From: Zhihengliuella sp. ISTPL4
GTDB taxonomy: Bacteria > Actinomycetota > Actinomycetes > Actinomycetales > Microbacteriaceae
Direction: 5' to 3'
Length of the DNA stretch: 64,000 nt
Assembly: GCF_002848265.1 (NCBI RefSeq)
Contig: NZ_CP025422.1
Span: 3,465,630 to 3,529,629, forward strand
The notes beneath the pieces are model-generated. The model had not been told where the DNA came from and searched no databases. It saw nothing but the letters and a program-made list of their open reading frames with translations. Positions 17,482 through 26,852 of this stretch are shown piece by piece; positions within the stretch are counted from its first letter, which is position 1; every line of letters starts with the position of its first letter. The translations under genes were made by a program, and so were the position numbers.

Positions 17482-18746
17482 GTTCTCTCCTCTCCGTCCG
17501 GCACCGCGGCCGGAGCTTCGGGCGTGGACGGCAGCACGGCTCGCAGGATCCATCGGCCCGCGCCGTCCGGCCGCGATTCCAGTGTGCCGCGAACATGGGC
17601 GGCGCGCTCCATGAGGCCTCGGACGCCGAAGCCTCCTTCACCGGGCGACCCGGCGACGCCGTCGTTGACGATCTCGACGATCACGGTATCGGGTGCGTAT
17701 GCCAGCCGCACCGACGCGATCGTCGCGGCCGGGGCATGCCGCATCGCGTTCGTCAGTCCCTCCTGCACGATCCGGCCCAGGGCGTGCGCGACGTCGGCCG
17801 ACACCTCGGGCTGACCGGTCGTCGCGAGGGTGACCGGATACCCCGTCTGCTGCGCGGCCGCCACGGTCTCGGACGGGGGAGCGGGGGAAACCGGTGTCAG
17901 GGGAAGTGGGGCGTCGTCGTCCCGCAGCACGCCGAGCATGGCGCGCATCTGGGTGAGCGCGCTGCGGGCGGTGTCGGCAGCGGAGGTGGCGGCCGCGCGG
18001 GCCTGCACGCGGTCTGCGGTGGCGGCGGCCCCCTCGGACAGTGCCACGACCACCGTGAGGGAGTGCGACACGATATCGTGCATCTCCCTGGCGATCCGCG
18101 CCCGCTCCGCGGCGGCGGCGAGCTGCGCCTGCTGGTCGCGCTCCACGAGCAACTGCCGGGAGCGGTCGATGACGGCGTCCAGGTAGCGTTTGCGGTTGCC
18201 CACGTTCGCGCCGATCAGGGTGCCGATGAGCCCGAGCACGACCGTCCCGAGGAGAGCGTTCACTGCGTCCTGCAGGGTGAAGACCCCGGCCCAGAGGAGG
18301 AGTCCGGCCCCCGAGGCGGTCGTCGCGACACTCACGCCGAAGGCGATCCACGCGGCGCGCACGGAACGGTAGACGGCGAGGGAGTATCCGGCGAACAGCA
18401 GCAGCGGGCTGCTACCCGGGAGGGCGGTGAACAGCAGGAAAGCTTCGAGCAGGATCGCCGCGACCGCGGGGAGCCAGGGCCTCCGCCGGCGGCAGAGCAG
18501 GGTTGCGCACGCGGCGACCACGCACACGGGCAGCAGGGCGGCGAGCACGACGGCGACAGGCCCGAGGTCGGTCTCGTCGATCCGCGCGGCGGGGGTGATC
18601 GTGAGGACGATGCAGAGCAGCGTGAGCAGGACGTCCGCGAGCACGGGATGGCGTGCCCAGAAGCGCCGGAACACGCCGGGAGGACGAGGGAGCCGTAGCC
18701 CCTCGTCCTCCCGGACCGTGTCCGGTCCGCGTCGCTTCGCCGGCAC
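17478..18746 (-). CDS. Sensor histidine kinase, HisKA_3 type
   Basis: 422-residue membrane kinase of the DesK/LiaS-like group. The N-terminal half has four to six hydrophobic segments (about 36-180). The dimerisation domain carries the phospho-acceptor His223 in AREMHDIVSHSL, and a small HATPase_c domain follows with GFGVRGLMERA. The start is GTG at 18744-18746. Its 3' end overlaps its response regulator (ATGA) and its 5' end is 8 nt from the ABC permease gene, so all four genes are likely one operon. Confidence 0.9.
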   Translation of the reverse strand: MPAKRRGPDTVREDEGLRLPRPPGVFRRFWARHPVLADVLLTLLCIVLTITPAARIDETDLGPVAVVLAALLPVCVVAACATLLCRRRRPWLPAVAAILLEAFLLFTALPGSSPLLLFAGYSLAVYRSVRAAWIAFGVSVATTASGAGLLLWAGVFTLQDAVNALLGTVVLGLIGTLIGANVGNRKRYLDAVIDRSRQLLVERDQQAQLAAAAERARIAREMHDIVSHSLTVVVALSEGAAATADRVQARAAATSAADTARSALTQMRAMLGVLRDDDAPLPLTPVSPAPPSETVAAAQQTGYPVTLATTGQPEVSADVAHALGRIVQEGLTNAMRHAPAATIASVRLAYAPDTVIVEIVNDGVAGSPGEGGFGVRGLMERAAHVRGTLESRPDGAGRWILRAVLPSTPEAPAAVPDGEERT

Positions 18747-18754
18747 CGGACCGC

Positions 18755-19579
18755 CTACGCGTCGCGAGTGCGCAGGACGGCCCAGGCCGCCAGCAGTCCG
18801 CCGACCACCCAGCAGCCCAGGGTGAGGAAGGCGACCGGAGCCTCCAGAGTGGCGGTGTCACCGGGGAGGATGGCGTTCTGCGCGGCGGAGACCGGCAGGT
18901 AGGCCGAGGCGTCGATCACCCACGCCCACGCCTCTCCTGCCATCGAGAAGAAGCTCGCGACGATCGGAAGGACGAACAGCACCCCGACGGTCGCGGCGAT
19001 GGCGCCGGCGCCCGACCGCAGGATGAAACCGAACGCCACGCCGATGAGGGCGAAGACGGCCATGGAGAGCGAGGCGACCACGATCGGCAGGACGGAGGCC
19101 GAGGGGTCCGCCCAGTCGATGCCCTGCTCGCGTCCCGCGACCACGGCGGAGACGGCCGCCGCGGCGGCGCCGAAGATGACCAGCGACGACACGAACAGGA
19201 AGACCGCGAGCACGAGCGCCTTCGCCAGCAGCACGGACCCGCGGATCGGGTCGGCCGTCAGCGTCGAGCGGATCATGCCGGTGGAGTACTCCCCGGTCAC
19301 CGAGATGGCACCGATGATGCCGGCCAGCAGCATCGTGAACTGGATCGGCATGACGACGGCCTGGATCGGGTCGAAGCCCGGGGCGTCGATCGCCTGCGCG
19401 ATGAGCACGGTGATGCCGATCGTGAGCACCGCGGCGATCGCGATGGACCACCACGTCGAGCGGAGGGTGGTGAGCTTGATCGCCTCACCGCGCACGGCGC
19501 GCGCGAACGTGAGGCGGTGGCCCGAGTCGACCGCGGGCGGCGCGGCGGCCGGCGTCGTCACGGCGGGGGCGGCGGTCAT
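18755..19579 (-). CDS. ABC-2 type exporter permease
   Basis: 274-residue permease with six predicted membrane helices, starting with a cytoplasmic segment ending FARAVRGEAIKLTTLRSTWW, the usual entry motif of BcrB/NatB-like permeases. It works with the ATPase whose stop codon it overlaps by 4 nt (ATGA). Together they probably export a peptide antibiotic, lipid or small molecule; the exact cargo is unknown. Confidence 0.88.
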   Translation of the reverse strand: MTAAPAVTTPAAAPPAVDSGHRLTFARAVRGEAIKLTTLRSTWWSIAIAAVLTIGITVLIAQAIDAPGFDPIQAVVMPIQFTMLLAGIIGAISVTGEYSTGMIRSTLTADPIRGSVLLAKALVLAVFLFVSSLVIFGAAAAAVSAVVAGREQGIDWADPSASVLPIVVASLSMAVFALIGVAFGFILRSGAGAIAATVGVLFVLPIVASFFSMAGEAWAWVIDASAYLPVSAAQNAILPGDTATLEAPVAFLTLGCWVVGGLLAAWAVLRTRDA

Positions 19580-20487
19580 GAGAGCTCCTTCGTGCGGTAC
19601 TCGACGGCCTCGCCGGTGAGGGCGAGGTAGGCCTCTTCGAGGGATCCGGTGGTCGGGGTGAGTTCGTGCAGCGGAATCCCGCGCTCCGCGGCGAGGTCGC
19701 CGATGCGGGCCGCAGGGAGCCCGGCGATGTCGAGCAGATCGGGAGCGGCACTGACGATCTCCACGTCGGGACCGCCCACGGCGGCCACGAGGTCGGTCGG
19801 GCGAGGCGTCCGCACACGCACGCGGTTCGTCGTCCAGGAGCGGACGAGCTCGGCGAGCGGAGCGTCGGCGAGGACCTTGCCACGCCCCATCACGATGACG
19901 TGGTCGGCCGTCTGTGCCATCTCGCTCATGAGGTGGCTGGACAGCAGCACCGTCCGGCCCTCGGAGGCGGCATGGCGGACGAACTGCCGCACCCAGCGGA
20001 CGCCTTCCGGGTCGAGGCCGTTGACCGGCTCGTCGAGGATGAGGGTGTGCGGGTCGCCGAGCAGTGCGGAGGCGATCCCCAGACGCTGCCCCATCCCGAG
20101 GGAGAACTTCCCGGCGCGCTTGCGGGCGACCGAGCCGATGCCGGCGAGCTCGATGACCTCGTCGACCCGTGAGGTGGGGATGCCGTGGGTGGCGGCCATC
20201 GCGCGGAGGTGGTCCCGCGCGGTCCGTCCGGTGTGCACGGCCTTCGCGTCGAGGAGCACGCCCACCTCGGTGAGCGGTGCGCGGAGCTTGCGGTACTCGC
20301 GCCCGGACACGGTCGCCTTCCCTGCCGTCGGACGGTCCAGCCCGACGATCATGCGCATGGTCGTCGACTTCCCTGCGCCGTTCGGTCCGAGGAAGCCGGT
20401 GACGCTGCCGGGCTGCACGGTGAAGGACACGCCGTCCACGGCGGTCTTGTCCCCGAATCTCTTGGTGAGGCCTTCTGCGGTGATCAT
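19576..20487 (-). CDS. ABC exporter ATPase (BcrA/DrrA type)
   Basis: 303-residue ATPase. Walker A GPNGAGKS (34-41), signature FSLGMGQR, Walker B LILDEPVNGLDP and an H-loop (SSHLMSEM) are present; the C-terminal part is the long extension typical of DrrA-like exporters. The ATG at 20485-20487 is chosen because a GGAGA ribosome site precedes it; a GTG 9 nt upstream is the alternative. It is first in a four-gene operon with the permease, kinase and response regulator. Confidence 0.92.
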   Translation of the reverse strand: MITAEGLTKRFGDKTAVDGVSFTVQPGSVTGFLGPNGAGKSTTMRMIVGLDRPTAGKATVSGREYRKLRAPLTEVGVLLDAKAVHTGRTARDHLRAMAATHGIPTSRVDEVIELAGIGSVARKRAGKFSLGMGQRLGIASALLGDPHTLILDEPVNGLDPEGVRWVRQFVRHAASEGRTVLLSSHLMSEMAQTADHVIVMGRGKVLADAPLAELVRSWTTNRVRVRTPRPTDLVAAVGGPDVEIVSAAPDLLDIAGLPAARIGDLAAERGIPLHELTPTTGSLEEAYLALTGEAVEYRTKELS

Positions 20488-20621
20488 GGTCTCCACGCTA
20501 CGGATCGCCGGGCCGCGGCGCGTCCTCCCGTCGGACGATTCCCGACAGCGGTGTGGTCGTCCCGCAGGAGGACGCCGTGGTGGAGGAGGGGCCGCGCGCC
20601 CTGCTCCGATAGTGTCGACAG

Positions 20622-21566
20622 GTGACCCCCACCCGCCGACTCCCCGCTCCTCTGGCGCTCGGCGGAGCCGTCGCGATCGGGGTGATGACCGCGATCCAGG
20701 CCCGTATCAACGGGGTCCTCGGCGTGCGCGTCGACAACGGCATCGTCGCCGGGTTCCTGTCCTTCGCCGTCGGGCTCGTAGCGCTCACCGTGGTCATCTC
20801 GTTCCTGCCCTCCGCCCGGCGTGGCGCGATGCGGCTGGCTCACGGGGTCCGGGAGAGGAGCATCCCGTTCTGGATGCTCCTCGGCGGTGCCTGCGGTGCG
20901 CTCACGGTCTCCACCCAGGGGCTGACCGCAGGAATCCTCGGCGTCTCCCTCTTCACGGTCGGCGTCGTGGCGGGGCAGACGCTGCACGGCCTCGTCCTCG
21001 ACCGTATCGGCTTCGGCCCGGCCGGCGTCGTGGCGGTGACTCCCGGGCGGGTGATGGGCGGCGTACTCGCGCTCGCCGCGGTCGGTATCTCCCTCTCCGG
21101 TGACGTGCTGGCGACCGCGCCGCTGTGGATGCTGCTGCTGCCCTTCGCCGCCGGCGTCGGGATCGCGTGGCAGGCGGCGACGAACGGCCGGCTGGCCCAG
21201 CGCGTGCAGTCGCCGATCGCCGCCACGCTCATGAGCTTCATCGCGGGCACCCTGGTGCTCGCGCTCGCCGCAGGCACCAGCATCGTTGTGCGGGGGTGGC
21301 CGGCGGCCCTGCCGACCGAGCCGTGGCTCTATATCGGCGGATTCCTCGGGGCGGGGTACATCCTGCTCGGCGCGTTCATCGTCGCGCACACCGGCGTGCT
21401 GCTGATGGGTCTCGGCTCGGTCCTCGGGCAGCTCGTGACGTCCGTCGTGATCGACCTGCTCTGGCCGGCGCAGGCGGGGCCGGCGTTGTGGCAGGTGATC
21501 GCGATGGTCATCGTCGCGGTCGGCTCGGTCCTCGTCGCGGTGCCCTGGCGCCGTCGACGCCTCTAG
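20622..21566 (+). CDS. DMT-superfamily transporter, YdcZ (DUF606) type
   Basis: 314-residue integral membrane protein with about ten helices, built from two DUF606 (YdcZ) repeats; each repeat begins with a helix containing a polar QAxxNG-like motif (QARINGVLG and QAATNGRLAQ). The substrate is unknown. The start is GTG at 20622. Its stop overlaps the convergent nitroreductase stop by 4 bp. Confidence 0.85.
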   Translation: MTPTRRLPAPLALGGAVAIGVMTAIQARINGVLGVRVDNGIVAGFLSFAVGLVALTVVISFLPSARRGAMRLAHGVRERSIPFWMLLGGACGALTVSTQGLTAGILGVSLFTVGVVAGQTLHGLVLDRIGFGPAGVVAVTPGRVMGGVLALAAVGISLSGDVLATAPLWMLLLPFAAGVGIAWQAATNGRLAQRVQSPIAATLMSFIAGTLVLALAAGTSIVVRGWPAALPTEPWLYIGGFLGAGYILLGAFIVAHTGVLLMGLGSVLGQLVTSVVIDLLWPAQAGPALWQVIAMVIVAVGSVLVAVPWRRRRL

Positions 21567-22246
21567 GCGTCGTTCCTCTTCGCCGCCTTCTCGGCCTTCT
21601 TGCGGGCTTTCTTCTCGGCCTTCTCGCGAGCCTTCTTCGCGGCCTTCTCGGCCTTCTTCTTCTCGGCTTCCTGCGCCGCCGCTTCCGCGGCCGCCCGGGC
21701 CTCCGCGGTGAGCTTCGGCGGGCGGGTCAGCAGGGCGCGGGCGTCGACGGTCTTGCGACGACCCGGGCTCTTGCCCTCGGGCTTCGCGCCGACGTAGAGC
21801 CAGCCGAGCAGCTCCTCGTCCGGCCCCAGGCCGTGCATGCGCGCGACCGGCTCCGAGCGTGTGTAGTGCCCGGTACGCCAGATGACACCCCACCCCGCTT
21901 CGTCGAGCAGCAGGCTCAGCACATGGGCGACACCGGAGGCCACCGCCTCCTGCTCCCAGCGCGGCACCTTCTCGCTCGGGCGGTAGCTCGCGACCACGGC
22001 GATGAGGAGCGGGGCCCGCAGCGGCTTCGTCGACGGCTCCGCGTCCCCTTGCGCTTCGGCGATCGCGGCGCCGAGCGCCTCACGGTCTGCGCCGCGCAAC
22101 TCGATGAGACGCCAGGGACGCAGCGACGAGTGGTCGGCGACGCGACCGGCGGCGCCGACGAGCGTCACCAGCTCCTCGCGCCCGGGGGCGGTGTCCCCGA
22201 CCTTCGACCAGGACTGCCGGGCGCGGACGGCGTCGAGCGCGGTCAC
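21563..22246 (-). CDS. Nitroreductase-family protein with Lys/Ala-rich tail
   Basis: 227-residue FMN-dependent nitroreductase-like protein. The N-terminus has the RQSWSKVGD and SSLRPWRLIEL motifs for FMN binding, and the core ends with the DEELLGWLYVGAKPEG segment. About 45 C-terminal residues form an Ala/Lys/Glu-rich helix. The GTG start at 22244-22246 overlaps the msrB stop (GTGA), so the genes are coupled. Coupling to a methionine sulfoxide reductase suggests a redox or stress role. Confidence 0.85.
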   Translation of the reverse strand: MTALDAVRARQSWSKVGDTAPGREELVTLVGAAGRVADHSSLRPWRLIELRGADREALGAAIAEAQGDAEPSTKPLRAPLLIAVVASYRPSEKVPRWEQEAVASGVAHVLSLLLDEAGWGVIWRTGHYTRSEPVARMHGLGPDEELLGWLYVGAKPEGKSPGRRKTVDARALLTRPPKLTAEARAAAEAAAQEAEKKKAEKAAKKAREKAEKKARKKAEKAAKRNDA

Positions 22247-22647
22247 GACTCGTCGGGCGTGAAGTTCAGCGCGATCGAGTTCATGCAGTAGCGGTCGCCG
22301 GTGGGGGTGCCGAAGCCGTCGGGGAAGACATGGCCGAGGTGCGAGCCGCAGGACGCGCAGCGGACCTCGGTGCGGACCATGCCGAGGCTGTCGTCCTCGA
22401 GCAGCTCGACCGCGTCCGGGCGGACCGATTCGTAGAAGCTCGGCCATCCGCAGCCGGAGTCGAACTTGGTGCCGCTCTTGAACAGCTCGGCGCCGCAGGC
22501 GCCGCAGGTGTAGAGGCCGGCGCGCTCCTCGTCGAGCAGCTCACCGGTCCAGGCGCGCTCGGTCGCCGCCTGGCGCAGCACGGCGTACTGCTCTTCGCCG
22601 AGCTCTTCGCGCCACTCGTCTTCGGTCTTGTTCACGCTGTAGGGCAT
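22243..22647 (-). CDS. msrB: Peptide methionine (R)-S-oxide reductase MsrB
   Basis: 134-residue enzyme that repairs methionine-R-sulfoxide in proteins. It shows the zinc-site cysteine pairs (CGACG and CASCGSHLGHVF), the CGWPSF substrate motif and the catalytic Cys in RYCMNSIALNF. The ATG at 22645-22647 follows an AGGAGGA ribosome site. Length is normal for a single-domain MsrB. It is coupled to the downstream nitroreductase. Confidence 0.95.
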   Translation of the reverse strand: MPYSVNKTEDEWREELGEEQYAVLRQAATERAWTGELLDEERAGLYTCGACGAELFKSGTKFDSGCGWPSFYESVRPDAVELLEDDSLGMVRTEVRCASCGSHLGHVFPDGFGTPTGDRYCMNSIALNFTPDES

Positions 22648-22718
22648 CGTGTCCTCCTGAGTCCCCTCCATTCTCCCTGGTCCGGAGCCCTCGGGGCGCT
22701 TCGCGTCAGAATGGACGC

Positions 22719-23711
22719 ATGACCGACGCCGTGCGAGAGCGCTATGCCCGATTCGCGGCCGAGGAGGCGCCAGGACGCAGCGCCCTGTACGCCGACTGGG
22801 CTGCGGGGATCGCGGAGGATGAGGAGCTGGGCGATCTGCTCGGCCGCCTCCCCGCGAACCGACGCCAGCCACCGCTCGTCTTCGCCGTCTCCCGCCTGAT
22901 CGGCGCGGGTCACGGTCCGTATCGGGAGTGGCGCCGCTTCGTCCTCGCGCACGCCGACCGGCTGGTCGAGGAGTGCACGAGGCGCGCGCTCCAGACCAAC
23001 GAGCCCCTCCGCACCGCGGCGCTGCTCCCGGCGCTCTCCGAGATCCGGGAGCCGATCGCCCTGCTGGAGATCGGGGCGTCCGCCGGGCTGTGCCTCTACC
23101 CGGACCGTTACTCGTATCGCTTCACCGACGAGAACGGACTCCTCCGCCGCGCCCTCGACCCCGTCGACGGCCCATCGACGGTGGTGCTGGAGAGCGTCGT
23201 GACCGGCGATCTCCCCCCGCTGCGGATGCCGGAGGTGGTCTGGCGCTCCGGTATCGATCTCGCGCCTCTGGATGCCGCAGACGACGAGGATCGGCGCTGG
23301 CTGCGCGCACTCGTGTGGCCGGGTGAGGCCGGGAGGGAGCAACGCATCACGGCGGCTCTCGACATCGTGGCGGCCGACCCGCCTCTGCTCATCGCGGGCG
23401 ACGCTGCCGGACGGCTGCAGGAGCTGGCGGCAGCCGCTCCGGCGGACGCCACGCTGGTGATCACGACGCCCGGTGTTCTCGTGCACATCCCGCGCGCGCA
23501 GCGGGAGGCGCTGGTGGCGAGGATCGCGGCGCTTCCCGCGCGCTGGGTCACGATCGACCCGCCGGCGATCCTCGACGTGTGGGATCCACCGGTCGACCCG
23601 GCCGCGTGGCCCGGTTTCGTGGTCGCGCTGGATGGAAGGGTACGTGCCGCGGCCGACCCGCTCGGCGCCCGATGGGAGTGGCGCGCAGGGGATCAGGCAT
23701 CGACGACCTAA
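22719..23711 (+). CDS. DUF2332 protein
   Basis: 330 residues matching the actinobacterial DUF2332 family: an N-terminal helical part (RYARFAAEEAPGRSALY) and a central Rossmann-like segment LLEIGASAGLCLYPDRY, followed by an Asp/Glu-rich mid-region. The GASAGL loop resembles an SAM-binding motif, so a methyltransferase-like role is possible but unproven. Start ATG at 22719. It precedes a DUF3263 gene by 9 nt. Confidence 0.85.
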   Translation: MTDAVRERYARFAAEEAPGRSALYADWAAGIAEDEELGDLLGRLPANRRQPPLVFAVSRLIGAGHGPYREWRRFVLAHADRLVEECTRRALQTNEPLRTAALLPALSEIREPIALLEIGASAGLCLYPDRYSYRFTDENGLLRRALDPVDGPSTVVLESVVTGDLPPLRMPEVVWRSGIDLAPLDAADDEDRRWLRALVWPGEAGREQRITAALDIVAADPPLLIAGDAAGRLQELAAAAPADATLVITTPGVLVHIPRAQREALVARIAALPARWVTIDPPAILDVWDPPVDPAAWPGFVVALDGRVRAAADPLGARWEWRAGDQASTT

Positions 23712-23720
23712 TCTGAGGGC

Positions 23721-23981
23721 ATGTCCGCAGACCCCCTCACGGAGCGCGACCGCGCGATCCTCGCCCTGGAGGCCGCCTGGCCGCGCCACGGCGGTATGAA
23801 GGAGGAGGCCATCCGCGCTCGGCTGGGCATGAGCGCGGCCCGGTACTACCAGCTGCTCGGCCGCCTGATCGACTCCGAGGCGGCCCTCGCTTTCGACCCG
23901 ATGCTCGTCCGGCGGTTGCGTCGGCTCCGCGACGCCCGTGGCGCGAGAAGATCGGCGCGGATCCCGGGCTTCACCGGGTGA
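23721..23981 (+). CDS. DUF3263 helix-turn-helix-like protein
   Basis: 86 residues of the DUF3263 family, starting MSADPLTERDRAILALE. It has the pattern of a winged-helix DNA-binding domain (KEEAIRARLGMSAARYYQLL), followed by an Arg-rich tail. It is conserved in actinobacteria and often adjacent to the LytR_C gene that follows here. It is likely a small regulator; its targets are unknown. Confidence 0.85.
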   Translation: MSADPLTERDRAILALEAAWPRHGGMKEEAIRARLGMSAARYYQLLGRLIDSEAALAFDPMLVRRLRRLRDARGARRSARIPGFTG

Positions 23982-24052
23982 GCGGGCACCGCACGGCGGC
24001 GTCGGGCTCGTCGCAGGACGGATTGCCAGGCGCCTGCCGCTAGCATCGAGGG

Positions 24053-24619
24053 GTGTCCAAGCCCCCCCGTGACCGTTTCGACGAGGTCCCCCGTTCCACC
24101 GGGCGTGTAGGAGCGCACCGCGCCGAAGCTCCGGGCATGAACGGCTGGGTCGTCCTGCTGTGGTCGTTCGTCGCCGCCCTCGTGCTCGTCATCGCCGGGA
24201 TCTTCGGTGCCCTGGCGGTCATGGGGCGGATCGAGCTCTTCCCCGAGGCGGCGCCGTCCGCCGCTCCCACGCCGGAGCAGACCGGCGTGATCGACCCGAC
24301 GTACTCGGTGCTCATCCTGAATGCGACGCCGGACAACGGGCTGGACGACCAGATGCGCGACACCCTCATCAACGCCGGATGGGCAGCGGAGACCGTGCTC
24401 GCCAGCGACAGCGCCAGCGACGACTTCCAGACCACGACCGTCTACTACGTCAGCGCCGAGGACGAAGAGGCGGCGACGGGCCTCGCCGGTGTCATCGGTG
24501 GCGCCGAGGTGCAGCAGAGCGACTACTACGCGGGCCAGACCGAGGACGGGCAGAAGCAGCTCACCATCGTGATCGGGGTCGACAGGGCCGCGTCGGTGCC
24601 CGAGACTCCCGCGCCCTGA
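24053..24619 (+). CDS. LytR C-terminal-domain membrane protein
   Basis: 188 residues: a cytoplasmic N-terminus, one membrane helix (about 33-57), a short Pro/Ala linker and an extracytoplasmic LytR_C domain (STVYY-like repeats; VLILNATPDNGLDDQ at its start). The domain normally follows LCP cell-wall ligases but here stands alone, suggesting an envelope-associated accessory protein. The start is GTG at 24053. It is conserved beside the DUF3263 and groEL genes in related genomes as far as I recall. Confidence 0.85.
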   Translation: MSKPPRDRFDEVPRSTGRVGAHRAEAPGMNGWVVLLWSFVAALVLVIAGIFGALAVMGRIELFPEAAPSAAPTPEQTGVIDPTYSVLILNATPDNGLDDQMRDTLINAGWAAETVLASDSASDDFQTTTVYYVSAEDEEAATGLAGVIGGAEVQQSDYYAGQTEDGQKQLTIVIGVDRAASVPETPAP

Positions 24620-24646
24620 CGCCCTTCTCGCCGTCGGACGGCACAG

Positions 24647-24673
24647 CTTGCACTCGATGGTGTCGAGTGCCAG
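24647..24673 (+). promoter_or_regulatory. Degenerate second CIRCE overlapping groL promoter
   Basis: CTTGCACTC-N9-GAGTGCCAG: each 9-nt half-site matches the CIRCE consensus at 7 of 9 positions and the spacer length is exact. It overlaps a possible -35 (TTGCAC, 24648-24653) and ends at the possible -10 (CAGAAT, 24671-24676). HrcA binding here would block the promoter itself. Confidence 0.6.
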
Positions 24674-24680
24674 AATGGCG

Positions 24681-24707
24681 TTAGCACTCTCTCACTCTGA
24701 GTGCTAA
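24681..24707 (+). promoter_or_regulatory. CIRCE operator (HrcA site) of groL
   Basis: Perfect CIRCE: TTAGCACTC (24681-24689), 9-nt spacer, GAGTGCTAA (24699-24707), 36 nt before the groL start and inside the expected 5' UTR. It indicates repression by HrcA and induction on heat shock. Confidence 0.95.
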
Positions 24708-26363
<1,656 letters not shown>

Positions 26364-26396
26364 CCCTTCGACAGGATCAGAGACACCGTCTCACCA

Positions 26397-26430
26397 CAGA
26401 AAGCCCCCGGCTCCGGCCGGGGGCTTTCTG
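26397..26430 (+). terminator. groL terminator
   Basis: Perfect 15-bp stem, 26397-26411 and 26416-26430, with loop TCCG and a CTTTCTG end. It lies 34 nt after the groL stop and only 8 nt before the convergent WXG100 gene, so it probably serves both directions. Confidence 0.85.
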
Positions 26431-26437
26431 CGTGCCG

Positions 26438-26725
26438 TCAGCGGAACAGGCTCGCCGAGTACTGGTCGGCTTCGGCGTATTGGGTGGCCACGGCGCCGAG
26501 GGAGGTGCCGATGCCGTCCAGGACGAGCTCGACGTGCTGCTGTGCGCCCTGCCACTGCTCGGCGCATCCCTGGAACGCGGTGGACGCCGCGCCCACCCAC
26601 ACGGTCTGCAGCTGTCTGAGCTGCGACATGAGCGTGGCGGATTCGGAGCGCAGGCGCTCGATGGTCGCGCGGGTTGCGGATTCCGCCGCGTGAACGGCGT
26701 CGGTGTCGACGGTGAAGACGGTCAT
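26438..26725 (-). CDS. WXG100 (ESAT-6-like) protein
   Basis: 95-residue helical hairpin protein of the WXG100 family: two helices joined by the W-x-G turn VWVGAAS near residue 44, and a C-terminal YxxxD/E-like signal in QYAEADQ. Such proteins are type VII secretion substrates and form dimers. No ESX core gene (EccC, EccB) or partner is within the window, so it is an orphan member. ATG with a GAAGGGAG ribosome site. Confidence 0.88.
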   Translation of the reverse strand: MTVFTVDTDAVHAAESATRATIERLRSESATLMSQLRQLQTVWVGAASTAFQGCAEQWQGAQQHVELVLDGIGTSLGAVATQYAEADQYSASLFR

Positions 26726-26852
26726 GGGAACTCCCTTCGAGGAAGCACCGACGCTACGCCGGGCGGCGTCGTGCGACGGCCGGAGCCCGCCCCCGTCGCG
26801 GGAGGGAGGAGAACGGCCAGGAGACCCCGCCTCGTGCAGGAGGGGTGATTCG

